In this document: positions 1 through 7,497 of the stretch, piece after piece
Numbering within the stretch: the stretch's first letter is position 1
How the letters are laid out: each line of letters begins with the position of its first letter
Translations under genes and position numbers: made by a program
Notes under the pieces: model-generated
The model's database searches: none
The model's input: only the letters and a program-made list of their open reading frames with translations
What the model was told of the DNA's origin: nothing
NCBI GenBank assembly: GCA_041623895.1
Contig: JBFJVZ010000228.1
Location: 1 to 12,220 of the forward strand
Length of the DNA: 12,220 nucleotides
Direction: 5' to 3'
From: JBFJVZ01 sp041623895
GTDB lineage: Bacteria > Planctomycetota > Planctomycetia > Pirellulales > Pirellulaceae

Positions 1-92
1 ACAGGGGCGTCTACCTGGGGTTACACCAACCCTCGCTTGAGGCTCGGTTGGTTCACCCCAGGCTACCTCCTATCGCCGCTCTGCGGCTTTTT
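1..92. repeat. Hairpin-rich element, probable dispersed repeat (partial at window edge)
   Basis: This AT-poor stretch is strongly structured. Bases 14-21 pair with 55-62 (8 bp) and bases 25-31 pair with 46-52 (7 bp), giving a stem of about 15 bp with a small internal loop and a 14-base apical loop. A second, shorter hairpin (75-79 with 83-87) follows. The plus strand could be read as a short peptide running into the antisense of the neighbouring glycosyltransferase, but that looks spurious. From memory, similar sequence recurs in planctomycete intergenic regions; I could not verify this. The element may continue to the left of the window. The pairing is seen directly; the dispersed-repeat status is inference. 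Confidence 0.5.
75..92 (+). terminator. Possible small terminator-like hairpin with T5 tail
   Basis: A 5-bp GC-only stem (GCCGC / GCGGC) with a TCT loop is followed directly by five T residues at 88-92 on the plus strand, the form of a weak intrinsic terminator. No plus-strand gene leads into it, and in the minus direction no T-tract follows the stem. It is more likely part of the structured repeat than a working terminator for this gene cluster. Confidence 0.25.
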
Positions 93-234
93 CACTTCAT
101 TGCTTCGTGCGGATTCGAGCTTTTTGACTTGTGTAGACACCAATGCCCGATGGGAGGGTGAATTCAGTAATTTTGTCGGAGAGAAATCCGCTACGGCGTT
201 GCCCGGAAGGAGGATATCAATTACCGACTCAGCA
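93..234. other. Non-coding stretch downstream of the last glycosyltransferase
   Basis: I see no credible gene here. The minus-strand transcript from the glycosyltransferase would read through this stretch after the TAG stop at 235-237. There is no clear stem with a minus-strand T-tract, so the transcript may end at the large hairpin at 14-62 or outside the window. A perfect AAGGAGG lies at 207-213 on the plus strand with no start codon at a suitable distance. Confidence 0.5.
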
Positions 235-1560
235 CTAGACGGCGGTACCGGCGTCCGAGCAGGAAGAAATGGGCGCCATCCGATTAGCCATCCAAGATTC
301 CTTTTCGATGATCTTCGGCTTCACGCCGGCAGCAACAGCAATCAACAGATCCAGAAAATCTTGCGCCAGGTCATTGCGATTGAAGTGTTTAATGACGAAA
401 TCCCGCCCGGAGCACCCCAGTTGATCGGTGGTCTTTGGATTGTCGGCCATCCGCACGACGATCTCGGCCAATTCAGCATCGCTATCGGGTTCCATGGGCG
501 TTCCCGCATCGGCAGCCATGACGATCTCACGCGCTTGTCCTTTGACTGCCATGATGATGGGCCGGCACATTGCCATGGTTTCAAAAATCTTAGAGGGAAT
601 TACGGAACCAAATAAGTCTTTTCCGGCAAGATGGACCAGGCAGCAGTCGGAATTTGCCAGCACAGTGGGAATAGCAGAGCGGTCCAAGCGTCCGGTAAAG
701 ATGATGTGGTCCGAAACGTCGTTCTCTCGCGCCAGGTCTTCCAACTCGCGTCGCCTGGCACCTTCGCCAACAATCAGAAATGCAATGTCATCACGTGACG
801 CGTTCTTCAAACGTTTCGCGGCGCGAATGACAACGTCCAATCCGTGCGCTAGCCCTACGGTCCCGACGTAGGAGCAAATGAAGCGGTCATCCAGCTGCCA
901 TTTCTCTTGAAAACTGTCGGACTTGAAGGCGGGCCGAAAATTCTCGGGATCGACGCCATTGGTTACAACCGAAAGGCGATCATGCGCATTGACCTTCGAC
1001 AATATATTCTCGCGATAACCTCCACCGACCGTCACGATATGTGTGGCACTCTTGTACATCCATTTCTCTAGCAACTCCAGGACTCTCATGAATAGCCCGC
1101 GTCGCATTGCGCCGACCGCGATGATCGACTCGGGCCAAATATCGCGGACCTCTAAGACCAAAGGTGTCCACTTCATCCAGCTTGCGATCACACCGGCCCA
1201 GCCGCAAAAAAACTGCGGGCACGTGGCCACAACGATGTGAGGCCGCCTGACCAAAAAGAGATAGGCGAGCAATGACGAGATCATGTAGGACAAGTAATTC
1301 AGTATCAAAACAAACTTGCCGGGGTTTGCACGGACGCAAGTCCAAACCCGGATCACGTCGATCCCCTCAACAATTTCACGTTGAGGCCAGAGCCGGTTGG
1401 CGTAGCCTTCGTAGATTCGACCATCGGGGACATTGGGCGCACACGTAATCACAGTCACGCGGTGACCTGCAGCAACCCAGCGCACCGCGTGCTCAAAGGT
1501 GCGCGAAGCTGGCGCATTCCCTTCGGGAGGAAAATAGTGTGAAAAGAAAACGATGTTCAC
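235..1560 (-). CDS. WbuB-like GT4 family glycosyltransferase
   Basis: A 441-residue retaining glycosyltransferase of the GT-B fold (GT4), closest in layout to WbuB-type enzymes that transfer an N-acetylamino sugar during O-antigen or colanic-acid-like synthesis. The N-terminal acceptor domain begins MNIVFFSHYFPPEGNAPASR (1-20), with the glycine-containing loop typical of the family. A hydrophobic stretch at about 82-104 suggests membrane association. Residues 134-145 (LVLEVRDIWPES) and TNGVD (200-204) are family landmarks. The nucleotide-sugar domain has YVGTVGLAHG (231-240), VGEG (264-267) and IPSKIFE (321-327), where E327 is the expected nucleotide-binding glutamate. The start is GTG; an in-frame TGA lies seven codons upstream, so no longer version is possible. 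It is separated by 243 bases from the upstream operon and may have its own promoter. Donor and acceptor sugars cannot be read from sequence. Confidence 0.92.
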   Translation of the reverse strand: MNIVFFSHYFPPEGNAPASRTFEHAVRWVAAGHRVTVITCAPNVPDGRIYEGYANRLWPQREIVEGIDVIRVWTCVRANPGKFVLILNYLSYMISSLLAYLFLVRRPHIVVATCPQFFCGWAGVIASWMKWTPLVLEVRDIWPESIIAVGAMRRGLFMRVLELLEKWMYKSATHIVTVGGGYRENILSKVNAHDRLSVVTNGVDPENFRPAFKSDSFQEKWQLDDRFICSYVGTVGLAHGLDVVIRAAKRLKNASRDDIAFLIVGEGARRRELEDLARENDVSDHIIFTGRLDRSAIPTVLANSDCCLVHLAGKDLFGSVIPSKIFETMAMCRPIIMAVKGQAREIVMAADAGTPMEPDSDAELAEIVVRMADNPKTTDQLGCSGRDFVIKHFNRNDLAQDFLDLLIAVAAGVKPKIIEKESWMANRMAPISSCSDAGTAV

Positions 1561-1628
1561 GTCAACAAAGCCGGCTCATGCGGATCATTTTGGTTGGATC
1601 CGATTGTGCAAAAATGGTTCCTGGTCAT
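1557..1628 (-). CDS. Possible 23-residue upstream ORF (doubtful)
   Basis: An ATG at 1628 opens a 23-codon frame whose TGA stop overlaps the GTG start of the glycosyltransferase gene by four bases (GTGA), the arrangement seen in translationally coupled genes. The same frame is open, without an ATG, back to a TAG at 1773-1775. There is no ribosome-binding motif and no recognisable peptide; it could be chance. Listed because a short coupled leader ORF would explain an otherwise unremarkable GTG start. Confidence 0.15.
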   Translation of the reverse strand: MTRNHFCTIGSNQNDPHEPALLT

Positions 1629-1803
1629 AGGGTGCAGCCCACCCCGATTAAGCGAATTTCTTAGCACGGGACCGCTCCCGGCGCCTTGGCTGAATTGGGG
1701 TTGATCGGCGTCCCCTTGCGCAGTGCTACGCGGTATTGCCCCCGGATTTGTGACTAAACCGCCAACCTCATTCTAATATCGATTGGTCCGCGAAAGAAAC
1801 TGT
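1561..1803. other. Intergenic gap between oxidoreductase and glycosyltransferase genes
   Basis: This is the only internal gap over 60 bases. It must hold any promoter specific to the 235-1560 gene, but I see no convincing -35/-10 pair on the minus strand. It contains a 5-bp hairpin (1667-1671 with 1676-1680, loop CCGC) without a T-tract on either side. A plus-strand frame from ATG 1578 to TAG 1662-1664, continuing open after that stop to TAA 1755-1757, reads like a degraded peptide; I suspect a dispersed intergenic repeat rather than a gene. No remnant of a heparinase or other enzyme was recognised. Confidence 0.5.
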
Positions 1804-3945
1804 TCAACCCGGCATCTCCAAAGGGATTCCTTCTCGCAGGCTCTGGACCGACAGAATCGATGCAAGCGTTACAGAGCGAATCTCGGGCCACCCAAGCGGG
1901 CACGGAATTTCCCCAACCAGTGCTTCACCAAACTGCCGGATTTCCTGCAGATGCCCCTTATCCATGCTCCCCTTGACCTTTCGAGGTCGCCCGTCCTGGC
2001 TGGTCATCGTCGATCTAAAATCATCGATCACACCAACCTTGCCGTCACCAATGACCTCCACACGCTCTTTGCCGACGGCTTTGTCCCCACCAGCCAAATA
2101 GCCGATGCTGGAGACACTGCCATTGGCGTGGCGGAGTGTGATGAAACATTGATCATCGCTGATCGCGTTGGTCGCAGGGTTTCTAATCGATTCCGCAAAG
2201 ACGCGAATCGGTAATGAGCCTGTCAAGTAGGTGGCCAAGTCAATGGCATGGCAAGCCTCGCCAACGATGCGTCCGCCGCCTTCCAGATCATTCTGTGTCC
2301 AATGGTCGACGGGAATCTCGCCGGCATTGAACCTAATCGAAACGGTAATCGGTGACAGCGAGGACGCGAAGAATTCGCGGATTCGTTTGGCTGCCGGCGA
2401 AAAACGTCGATTGAATCCGACCATCACCAGTGGTGGCGAATCAGTGTTCCGCAAAAGTTGATCGATTTCACACAACTCGTCCGCCGTAATGCAGAGCGGT
2501 TTTTCAACGAAGATGTTCTTACGCGCTTTAATCGCCTTGATCACATGGGCGGCATGTTGATCATGCCGGGTGACTGAGAAGACCGTTGATATTGTGGGGT
2601 CATCAAAAATCAGATCTTCGTCAGTTGTCGAAATCTCAAAACCAGCCTGACGACCCGCTTGCGTTCCAGAGACGCCTTTACTGCTGCAGATTGCCGCTGG
2701 GACGAACTGCGGACATTTGGAAATGGCCGGCAGTAGCACCATGCGGGCAAAATTCCCCGCCCCCAACATCCCGTAGCGTATCCTTTCATCTGGCGGTGTT
2801 GTTGACTTGAGTTGAACACGACTGGCAGTCGCCTCGTGCGGTGCCGCGGAGTACTTCAGTAAGATTCCCAAATACGGTTCGTTTGCATCCTCGATTAGTT
2901 TGTAGGCCCGTGTCGCTTCGCCGATATCAAATCGGTGGGAAATCAGTGGTTGCACGTTCAATGAGCCATTGGCAAGCAGGTCGACGACGGCTTGGATGTT
3001 TCGTTGCTCGGTCCAGCGAACGTAGGGCGTTGGGTAATCGTGGCCGCGAAGTTCGTAATCGGAATCATATCGCCCCGGTCCATAGGAACAGGAAACCACA
3101 AACTCTGCTTCTTTGAAATAAAACGGGCGTCGATCAAGATTCAGTCCGACAACGCCCACCAGGACAACACGGCCTTTTTGGCGAACGCTCTGGGCAGCCA
3201 TCTCGATGGGCCCATTGGACTTCGTGCTCGCCGTAATGATCACGGCATCGGCGCCAAGGCCGCCTGTCTTTTGCTCCACCATTGCGGCTGAGATATCTGG
3301 TGCCGCTAAGATGGCACCCATCGTGACGGCCAACTCGCACTTCCTGTTGTCGGGATCCGTGCCGATCACGTGTAAGCCGGCGGCCTTGGCGATCGCAACT
3401 GTCAACTGACCAACCAATCCCAAACCGATCACGAACACCGTTTCACCCAGGTCGCATTTGGCCAACCGCACGCCCTGCATGGCAATGCTGCCGAGTACGG
3501 CAAAGCTCGCCTGTTCCGCCGAAACATGCTCCGGCAGATGAGCACAGAGATTCGCGGGGACGCTGACGATCTCGGCATGGGGCCCGTTGGAGGCAACTCG
3601 ATCGCCCACTTTGAAATGCTGGACTCCGGCACCGCAGGCCAGCACTTTTCCCGCTGAACTGTAGCCCATCGTCATCGGTTCGTCGAGCTTTGTTTGCACG
3701 GCGTTGAACGTGCTGATCAATCCCTCCGCGCGAATCTTCTGAAGCACACGCCGAACCTGGTCTGGCCGTTGCTTCGCCTTGCCCAACAAAGACTTCTTGG
3801 CCAGATCCATGATCATCTTTTCGGTCCCCGCCGAGACCAGCGACGCCTGATTGGCAATCAAAACATGTCCCGGAGCGACGCAGGGCGCCGGCAACGATTC
3901 GACGGAAAGTTTGCCGCTGCGAATGTTTTGTATCACCTGCTGCAT
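1804..3945 (-). CDS. Bi-domain oxidoreductase: MDR dehydrogenase fused to Gfo/Idh/MocA
   Basis: A 713-residue fusion of two nucleotide-dependent dehydrogenases. Residues 1 to about 365 are a medium-chain (alcohol-dehydrogenase-like) domain with a Rossmann motif GLGLVG at 174-179. Residues 388-713 are a Gfo/Idh/MocA sugar-dehydrogenase domain with GAGNFA (395-400), EKPL (481-484, K482 the usual catalytic lysine) and the GEACHAIDL segment (562-570, H566). The MDR half shows none of the usual zinc features: SAGTE replaces the cysteine ligand region, GYSSAG stands where a GHE motif would be, and no four-cysteine lobe is present, so it is probably zinc-independent. Such fusions are recurrent in polysaccharide loci; the substrate is unknown, presumably a sugar or sugar nucleotide. 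An open frame extends to 4002, but that would overlap the upstream gene; MQQVIQNIRSG at 3945 matches the family start and leaves a 7-base gap. No Shine-Dalgarno motif is evident. Confidence 0.93.
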   Translation of the reverse strand: MQQVIQNIRSGKLSVESLPAPCVAPGHVLIANQASLVSAGTEKMIMDLAKKSLLGKAKQRPDQVRRVLQKIRAEGLISTFNAVQTKLDEPMTMGYSSAGKVLACGAGVQHFKVGDRVASNGPHAEIVSVPANLCAHLPEHVSAEQASFAVLGSIAMQGVRLAKCDLGETVFVIGLGLVGQLTVAIAKAAGLHVIGTDPDNRKCELAVTMGAILAAPDISAAMVEQKTGGLGADAVIITASTKSNGPIEMAAQSVRQKGRVVLVGVVGLNLDRRPFYFKEAEFVVSCSYGPGRYDSDYELRGHDYPTPYVRWTEQRNIQAVVDLLANGSLNVQPLISHRFDIGEATRAYKLIEDANEPYLGILLKYSAAPHEATASRVQLKSTTPPDERIRYGMLGAGNFARMVLLPAISKCPQFVPAAICSSKGVSGTQAGRQAGFEISTTDEDLIFDDPTISTVFSVTRHDQHAAHVIKAIKARKNIFVEKPLCITADELCEIDQLLRNTDSPPLVMVGFNRRFSPAAKRIREFFASSLSPITVSIRFNAGEIPVDHWTQNDLEGGGRIVGEACHAIDLATYLTGSLPIRVFAESIRNPATNAISDDQCFITLRHANGSVSSIGYLAGGDKAVGKERVEVIGDGKVGVIDDFRSTMTSQDGRPRKVKGSMDKGHLQEIRQFGEALVGEIPCPLGWPEIRSVTLASILSVQSLREGIPLEMPG

Positions 3946-3952
3946 GTTGTAA

Positions 3953-5164
3953 TCAATTCTGTCCGCGTCGTAACAAGAGAAAAGCGCACGCCGATACAGC
4001 AATCCAGTTGCCCGGCGTTCCCAGCGACATCATTCCACTGGATTCCATGAGCCCCGCCAGAACCAGGTAACAACTACTGGTGAACGCCAGGTACACAACC
4101 GGATCGTGGCAATCAAATCGAATCAGCGAAGCGGAATAATTCACAAGGCCCAGATAAAACGCAGTCCAAATTAACATGGCGATGACGCCGCACTGGTAGC
4201 CGATCTCCAAATAAGCATTATGAGCGCGAACGTCACCCATCCGCGGCAGTGGCTGATCGTAGCCAATCCCCAGGAACGGGTTCTTGATCATCGTCCGATA
4301 AGCAGCGTCCCAGATCTCACGCCGATCAAAGAAATCGGATTCGATTTTCTTCTTGTTCTTGTCGTCCAGAAAGAATCTGGCAACGACGTTTTGACTTCCC
4401 AAATTGCGCTTCGCTATTTCAACAACCCCGCCGGTAATGTCACCGGACCAAACGTAAGCGCAGAATAGTCCCAGCACGAAAATAAATCTTAAAACAATCC
4501 GATCCATTCTTCCTTTGTGAATTGCCCAATAGAGCCCGACACTGATCAGCAAGCCGACAACCGCTGTGCGTGAGCCGAGAATAAATGTTGTCCCGAACCC
4601 CGCCAGCATCCAGGCAAAGTGCAGATTTCTGGAGAAGCGGCTGCGGAATCCCATCGAGCCCGCAGCACCACAAAAGGTGGCAAAAACGATGTGATTGCAA
4701 AATGCGTTGGAGTTCCATTCCGTCCGTGATATCACCACAAACAGGAATTCAACGACTGCGAATATCAGGAATCCTGTCAGCAGATCCGGCATCGAAAATG
4801 ACGGCACGCGCGAGGCGGCGACAAAAAATATCACGACCAGCAGGGCCACCTTAATCAACGACGTCAGCTCGCCTGAATACACCGCCGAAACAAATACCAG
4901 CAGCAACCCGATCAAAGGCACAATAACAACAGGCGAGTCTCCAAATTTGGCAAAGAAGGCACTGGGCTGAACCGCAAAATACATCACCGCGAGCGCTACG
5001 GAGATGACCGCACCAACGGCGTACGAAGAGTCGGTGAGTTTTCCTGCTTGCACTCCCAACGTCATGCTGAACAAGAACAGGAACATCACGACAGCGTTCA
5101 GCGACAGCTGCAATAGCTTTGTCGGCATGAACGCCGCTTTCGTTGTTTCTTCTGCGTAACTCAT
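3953..5164 (-). CDS. O-antigen polymerase/ligase-type membrane protein (Wzy/WaaL family)
   Basis: A 403-residue polytopic inner-membrane protein with about 10-12 hydrophobic segments (for example near 17-37, 48-66, 78-96, 103-117, 127-147, 183-214, 224-240, 324-342, 355-374 and 384-398). A large hydrophilic loop at about 241-323 sits between transmembrane segments, as in O-antigen ligases and Wzy polymerases. GSRTAVVG (197-204), RREIWDAAYRTMIKNPFLGIG (281-301) and AHNAYLEIG (314-322) are the characteristic Wzy_C/O-antigen-ligase motifs; R199, R281/R282 and H315 are candidate functional residues. It probably joins lipid-linked repeat units, or transfers finished glycan, on the outer face of the membrane; polymerase and ligase cannot be told apart by sequence. 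Its ATG directly abuts the TAG stop of the upstream glycosyltransferase (TAGATG), which suggests translational coupling. Length is normal for the family. Confidence 0.9.
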   Translation of the reverse strand: MSYAEETTKAAFMPTKLLQLSLNAVVMFLFLFSMTLGVQAGKLTDSSYAVGAVISVALAVMYFAVQPSAFFAKFGDSPVVIVPLIGLLLVFVSAVYSGELTSLIKVALLVVIFFVAASRVPSFSMPDLLTGFLIFAVVEFLFVVISRTEWNSNAFCNHIVFATFCGAAGSMGFRSRFSRNLHFAWMLAGFGTTFILGSRTAVVGLLISVGLYWAIHKGRMDRIVLRFIFVLGLFCAYVWSGDITGGVVEIAKRNLGSQNVVARFFLDDKNKKKIESDFFDRREIWDAAYRTMIKNPFLGIGYDQPLPRMGDVRAHNAYLEIGYQCGVIAMLIWTAFYLGLVNYSASLIRFDCHDPVVYLAFTSSCYLVLAGLMESSGMMSLGTPGNWIAVSACAFLLLRRGQN

Positions 5165-6307
5165 CTACGTGGATCTTGCTCGTTTCGAGATGCCCTGTAG
5201 GCATTCCCCCAGAAATGCGAACGTCTCGCTGGCCGTTCTTTTCCAAGAAAAGAGAGCGGCACGTTGAACTGACCTTTGGGACAATTCCTGACGCCGCCGG
5301 CCATCTGATGAGAGCTGTGCCAGCGCTGATTCGATGGATTCGATACTCAGCGGGTCAAAATAGATACCACTGTCAGCCAAGATTTCCGGCATCGGCCCGT
5401 AGCTCGAACAGGCAATCGGCAATCCGGCACACATTGCCTCGACGAGAATATTCGGCATATTCTCGCAAGTACTGGCAAACACAAATGCGTCGGCGGCGAG
5501 GTATTCTTGTTCAATTTGTTCGTAAGGGATGTGACCGGTCACGACTACCGATCCATCGACAGCACCCGCAAGTGAATTGGCGAGTCTGCTGCGCAAGGCC
5601 GGCATCTCGTCGCCCACCAGTCGCAATTCGATTCTCTGACCACGCCTGTTCAGGTTATTTACCGCTGCGACGACGTTCCACTGATGTTTGTAATAGTTTA
5701 TCCGCGACACATACAACAGCCGCAATGACTCGGATTCCCCGCGTTGACACATCGAGGGGGCCGAAAACCGGTTACTAACGCCATGATAGATGATCGCGTT
5801 AGGCTTTTCTCGCACGAACGGATAGCGGTCTGATATTCTTTCAAAAGCATATCTGGATATGAAGATGTTTCCTGCCGAACACCAAAACGATCTCCGCTGA
5901 GCGATTCGCAATAAGTTGTATCGCAGACGATTCCATCCCCAAGGGAACCGCCGTCGCTCAGCATCGTCATAAAGCAACATATTCTGCGACATCGACACAT
6001 AGGGAACTCGTCTACTGCTAAACGAGCCGGCAGGACAAAAGAGCAAATCGCAGCCAGCCGAGCGAAACGCCCGCTGGAGATTACGAGTAGCCCACGTCAT
6101 CCGACGCAAGTACGAGTCTTGATCAGTGATCACGGTATGCTTCTCAAGCCACGGCCGGTCGTCGATGACTTCTAACGCTTTGCCGCCCCAAATGACGACG
6201 CGATCAAAGCCGTGCGATTCCGGTTCCGCGTGTCGTAGCAGTTCAACAATGTGAGTCAGTCCCCCACCGGCGCAAAGATTGGTCGCATCGATGCCCAGGC
6301 TAGCCAT
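5165..6307 (-). CDS. GT4 family glycosyltransferase
   Basis: A 380-residue GT-B glycosyltransferase. The N-terminal domain starts MASLGIDATNLCAGGGLTHI, where the glycine-rich turn (14-16) is the acceptor/nucleotide loop typical of this GT4 branch. The C-terminal donor-binding domain has LLYVSRINYYKH (197-208), LRLVGDE (228-234), VTGHIPYEQIEQEY (256-269) and a canonical EX7E motif, E282 to E290 within CENMPNILVEAMCAGLPI. All expected catalytic-site features are present, so the enzyme should be active; the sugar is not predictable. It is cytoplasmic and lacks transmembrane segments. The ATG start fits the family's usual N-terminus. The gap to the upstream gene is 49 bases; the stop codon touches the start of the polymerase/ligase gene. 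Confidence 0.93.
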   Translation of the reverse strand: MASLGIDATNLCAGGGLTHIVELLRHAEPESHGFDRVVIWGGKALEVIDDRPWLEKHTVITDQDSYLRRMTWATRNLQRAFRSAGCDLLFCPAGSFSSRRVPYVSMSQNMLLYDDAERRRFPWGWNRLRYNLLRIAQRRSFWCSAGNIFISRYAFERISDRYPFVREKPNAIIYHGVSNRFSAPSMCQRGESESLRLLYVSRINYYKHQWNVVAAVNNLNRRGQRIELRLVGDEMPALRSRLANSLAGAVDGSVVVTGHIPYEQIEQEYLAADAFVFASTCENMPNILVEAMCAGLPIACSSYGPMPEILADSGIYFDPLSIESIESALAQLSSDGRRRQELSQRSVQRAALFSWKRTASETFAFLGECLQGISKRARST

Positions 6308-6356
6308 GCGAAGTCACCGGGAACGGGCCGAAGAAAGCACGCGCGTTTATCAAAAT

Positions 6357-7487
6357 CTATTTCACTAGCTTGGGTTGTGCCCAGGGAGGCGATGGCCGTT
6401 GCTGTGATTCCAGAAAAGAGAATTCCAGTACCTGCTTCAAGTATTCGGCAACAACACGCGGCGTTAACAGCCTGCGATAGTTGCTGGCGTTCTCACTCGC
6501 ACCGGCAAGGGCCTCAGGATCGCCCAGCAATTGATCGATTTGTTTTGCCAAATCCCGCGAGTCACCACTGCGAAAGATCCGCCCGCAGTCGCCGTAACGC
6601 ACCAGATCGCGTGACGTCGTCGTATTGCTACAAATTACAGGCGTGCCCATGCCGATCGCTTCATTAACAACGACACCCCAACCCTCAAATCGACTTGGCA
6701 CGACGCAAACATCAGACTCCGCTAGAGCTGCCAGAATTTGTTCATGATCACGCACTCCAAGCCAACACACAGATGCATCAAGGCCCAGCCGACGAGACAA
6801 CTTGCGCAGTTCACGTTCCTCTCGCCCGCCGCCGATGACCTTCAATTTGAGGGCTTTGGTTCGACAGAAAGTAAGGGCTCGCAGCAGAATGTCTAATCCC
6901 TTGCGGCGGGAAAACTTTCCAACATAGACAAGGTTGAATGTATCGCTTGTCCTTCTCTGGGCCTGATTGGATCCAACCGGTGCTTGATACATGTAGGGAA
7001 AAATGATTCCATCTCGAAAGCCGGCACGACGGTAAAACCGAACTCCAGTTTGCCCCATTGCCAAGACAAGCCTGGTACTGCCCAGGTATCTTTGAGCCAG
7101 AAACCTTGCTCGCAAGGGTCGCAGCCAACCTCGCAGGCCCAGTTCAATTCCCGGCTCGACCATCAGTCCCAGATTCTTGGCAGCTTGCCGCCGAGCACAG
7201 AAAAACGCGGTTGTGATTGCAGGATACGAACTCAGCCCGCTAAAGAGATGAATGGAATCGTGAGCTCGTCTGATCACGTCGTCGGCAAACTCGCCAGGAT
7301 TGCTTTGATCAATGTATTGTTGAGACGTATTGGGCATGTGGGGCGCGAGCCACGAAAGCGCAGCCCGGTCTTTTGAGATCGGCGTGGCCCAAATGCAATG
7401 CACCTGACCAGGCCAAACCCTCGCCAAGTCCTCGATGGCGAGCGACTGAATGTGCGACGGCATGTTCTGCCAAAAAACTACGTCCAC
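6357..7487 (-). CDS. GT4 family glycosyltransferase (GTG start)
   Basis: A 376-residue GT-B enzyme of the GT4 family. It begins MDVVFWQNMPSHIQSLAIED when read from a GTG at 7487, with a first beta strand (VVFWQN) typical of a GT-B N-terminus. The donor domain holds LVYVGKFSRRKGLD (186-199), IGGGREERELR (218-228), WLGVRDHEQI (242-251) and a full EX7E motif (E268 and E276 within FEGWGVVVNEA). The frame is open far upstream, to 7775, but those 96 extra codons lie entirely in the preceding gene and look non-coding (rich in Arg, Cys, Ser, Thr); starting at 7487 leaves a 10-base gap after the upstream TAG. No ribosome-binding motif precedes it. Probably adds one sugar to the growing oligosaccharide in the cytoplasm. 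Confidence 0.9.
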   Translation of the reverse strand: MDVVFWQNMPSHIQSLAIEDLARVWPGQVHCIWATPISKDRAALSWLAPHMPNTSQQYIDQSNPGEFADDVIRRAHDSIHLFSGLSSYPAITTAFFCARRQAAKNLGLMVEPGIELGLRGWLRPLRARFLAQRYLGSTRLVLAMGQTGVRFYRRAGFRDGIIFPYMYQAPVGSNQAQRRTSDTFNLVYVGKFSRRKGLDILLRALTFCRTKALKLKVIGGGREERELRKLSRRLGLDASVCWLGVRDHEQILAALAESDVCVVPSRFEGWGVVVNEAIGMGTPVICSNTTTSRDLVRYGDCGRIFRSGDSRDLAKQIDQLLGDPEALAGASENASNYRRLLTPRVVAEYLKQVLEFSFLESQQRPSPPWAQPKLVK

Positions 7488-7497
7488 CGTATGGTTG

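Noticed and set aside
207..213. Perfect AAGGAGG on the plus strand
   Set aside because: No ATG, GTG or TTG follows at 5-13 bases; the nearby frame is antisense to the glycosyltransferase gene end.
37..615. 192-codon plus-strand open frame from the hairpin element into the WbuB-like gene
   Set aside because: Most of it is the antisense of a well-supported glycosyltransferase, and its start lies in the structured non-coding element.
1667..1680. 5-bp GC hairpin in the intergenic gap as a terminator for the oxidoreductase operon
   Set aside because: No T-tract follows it on either strand and the stem is short.
3946..4002. 19-codon N-terminal extension of the bi-domain oxidoreductase
   Set aside because: It overlaps the end of the membrane-protein gene, and the conserved family start is the internal methionine at 3945.
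5143..5778. 211-codon plus-strand open frame
   Set aside because: Antisense to a canonical GT4 gene with intact motifs; composition is Arg/Ser-rich without any recognisable domain.
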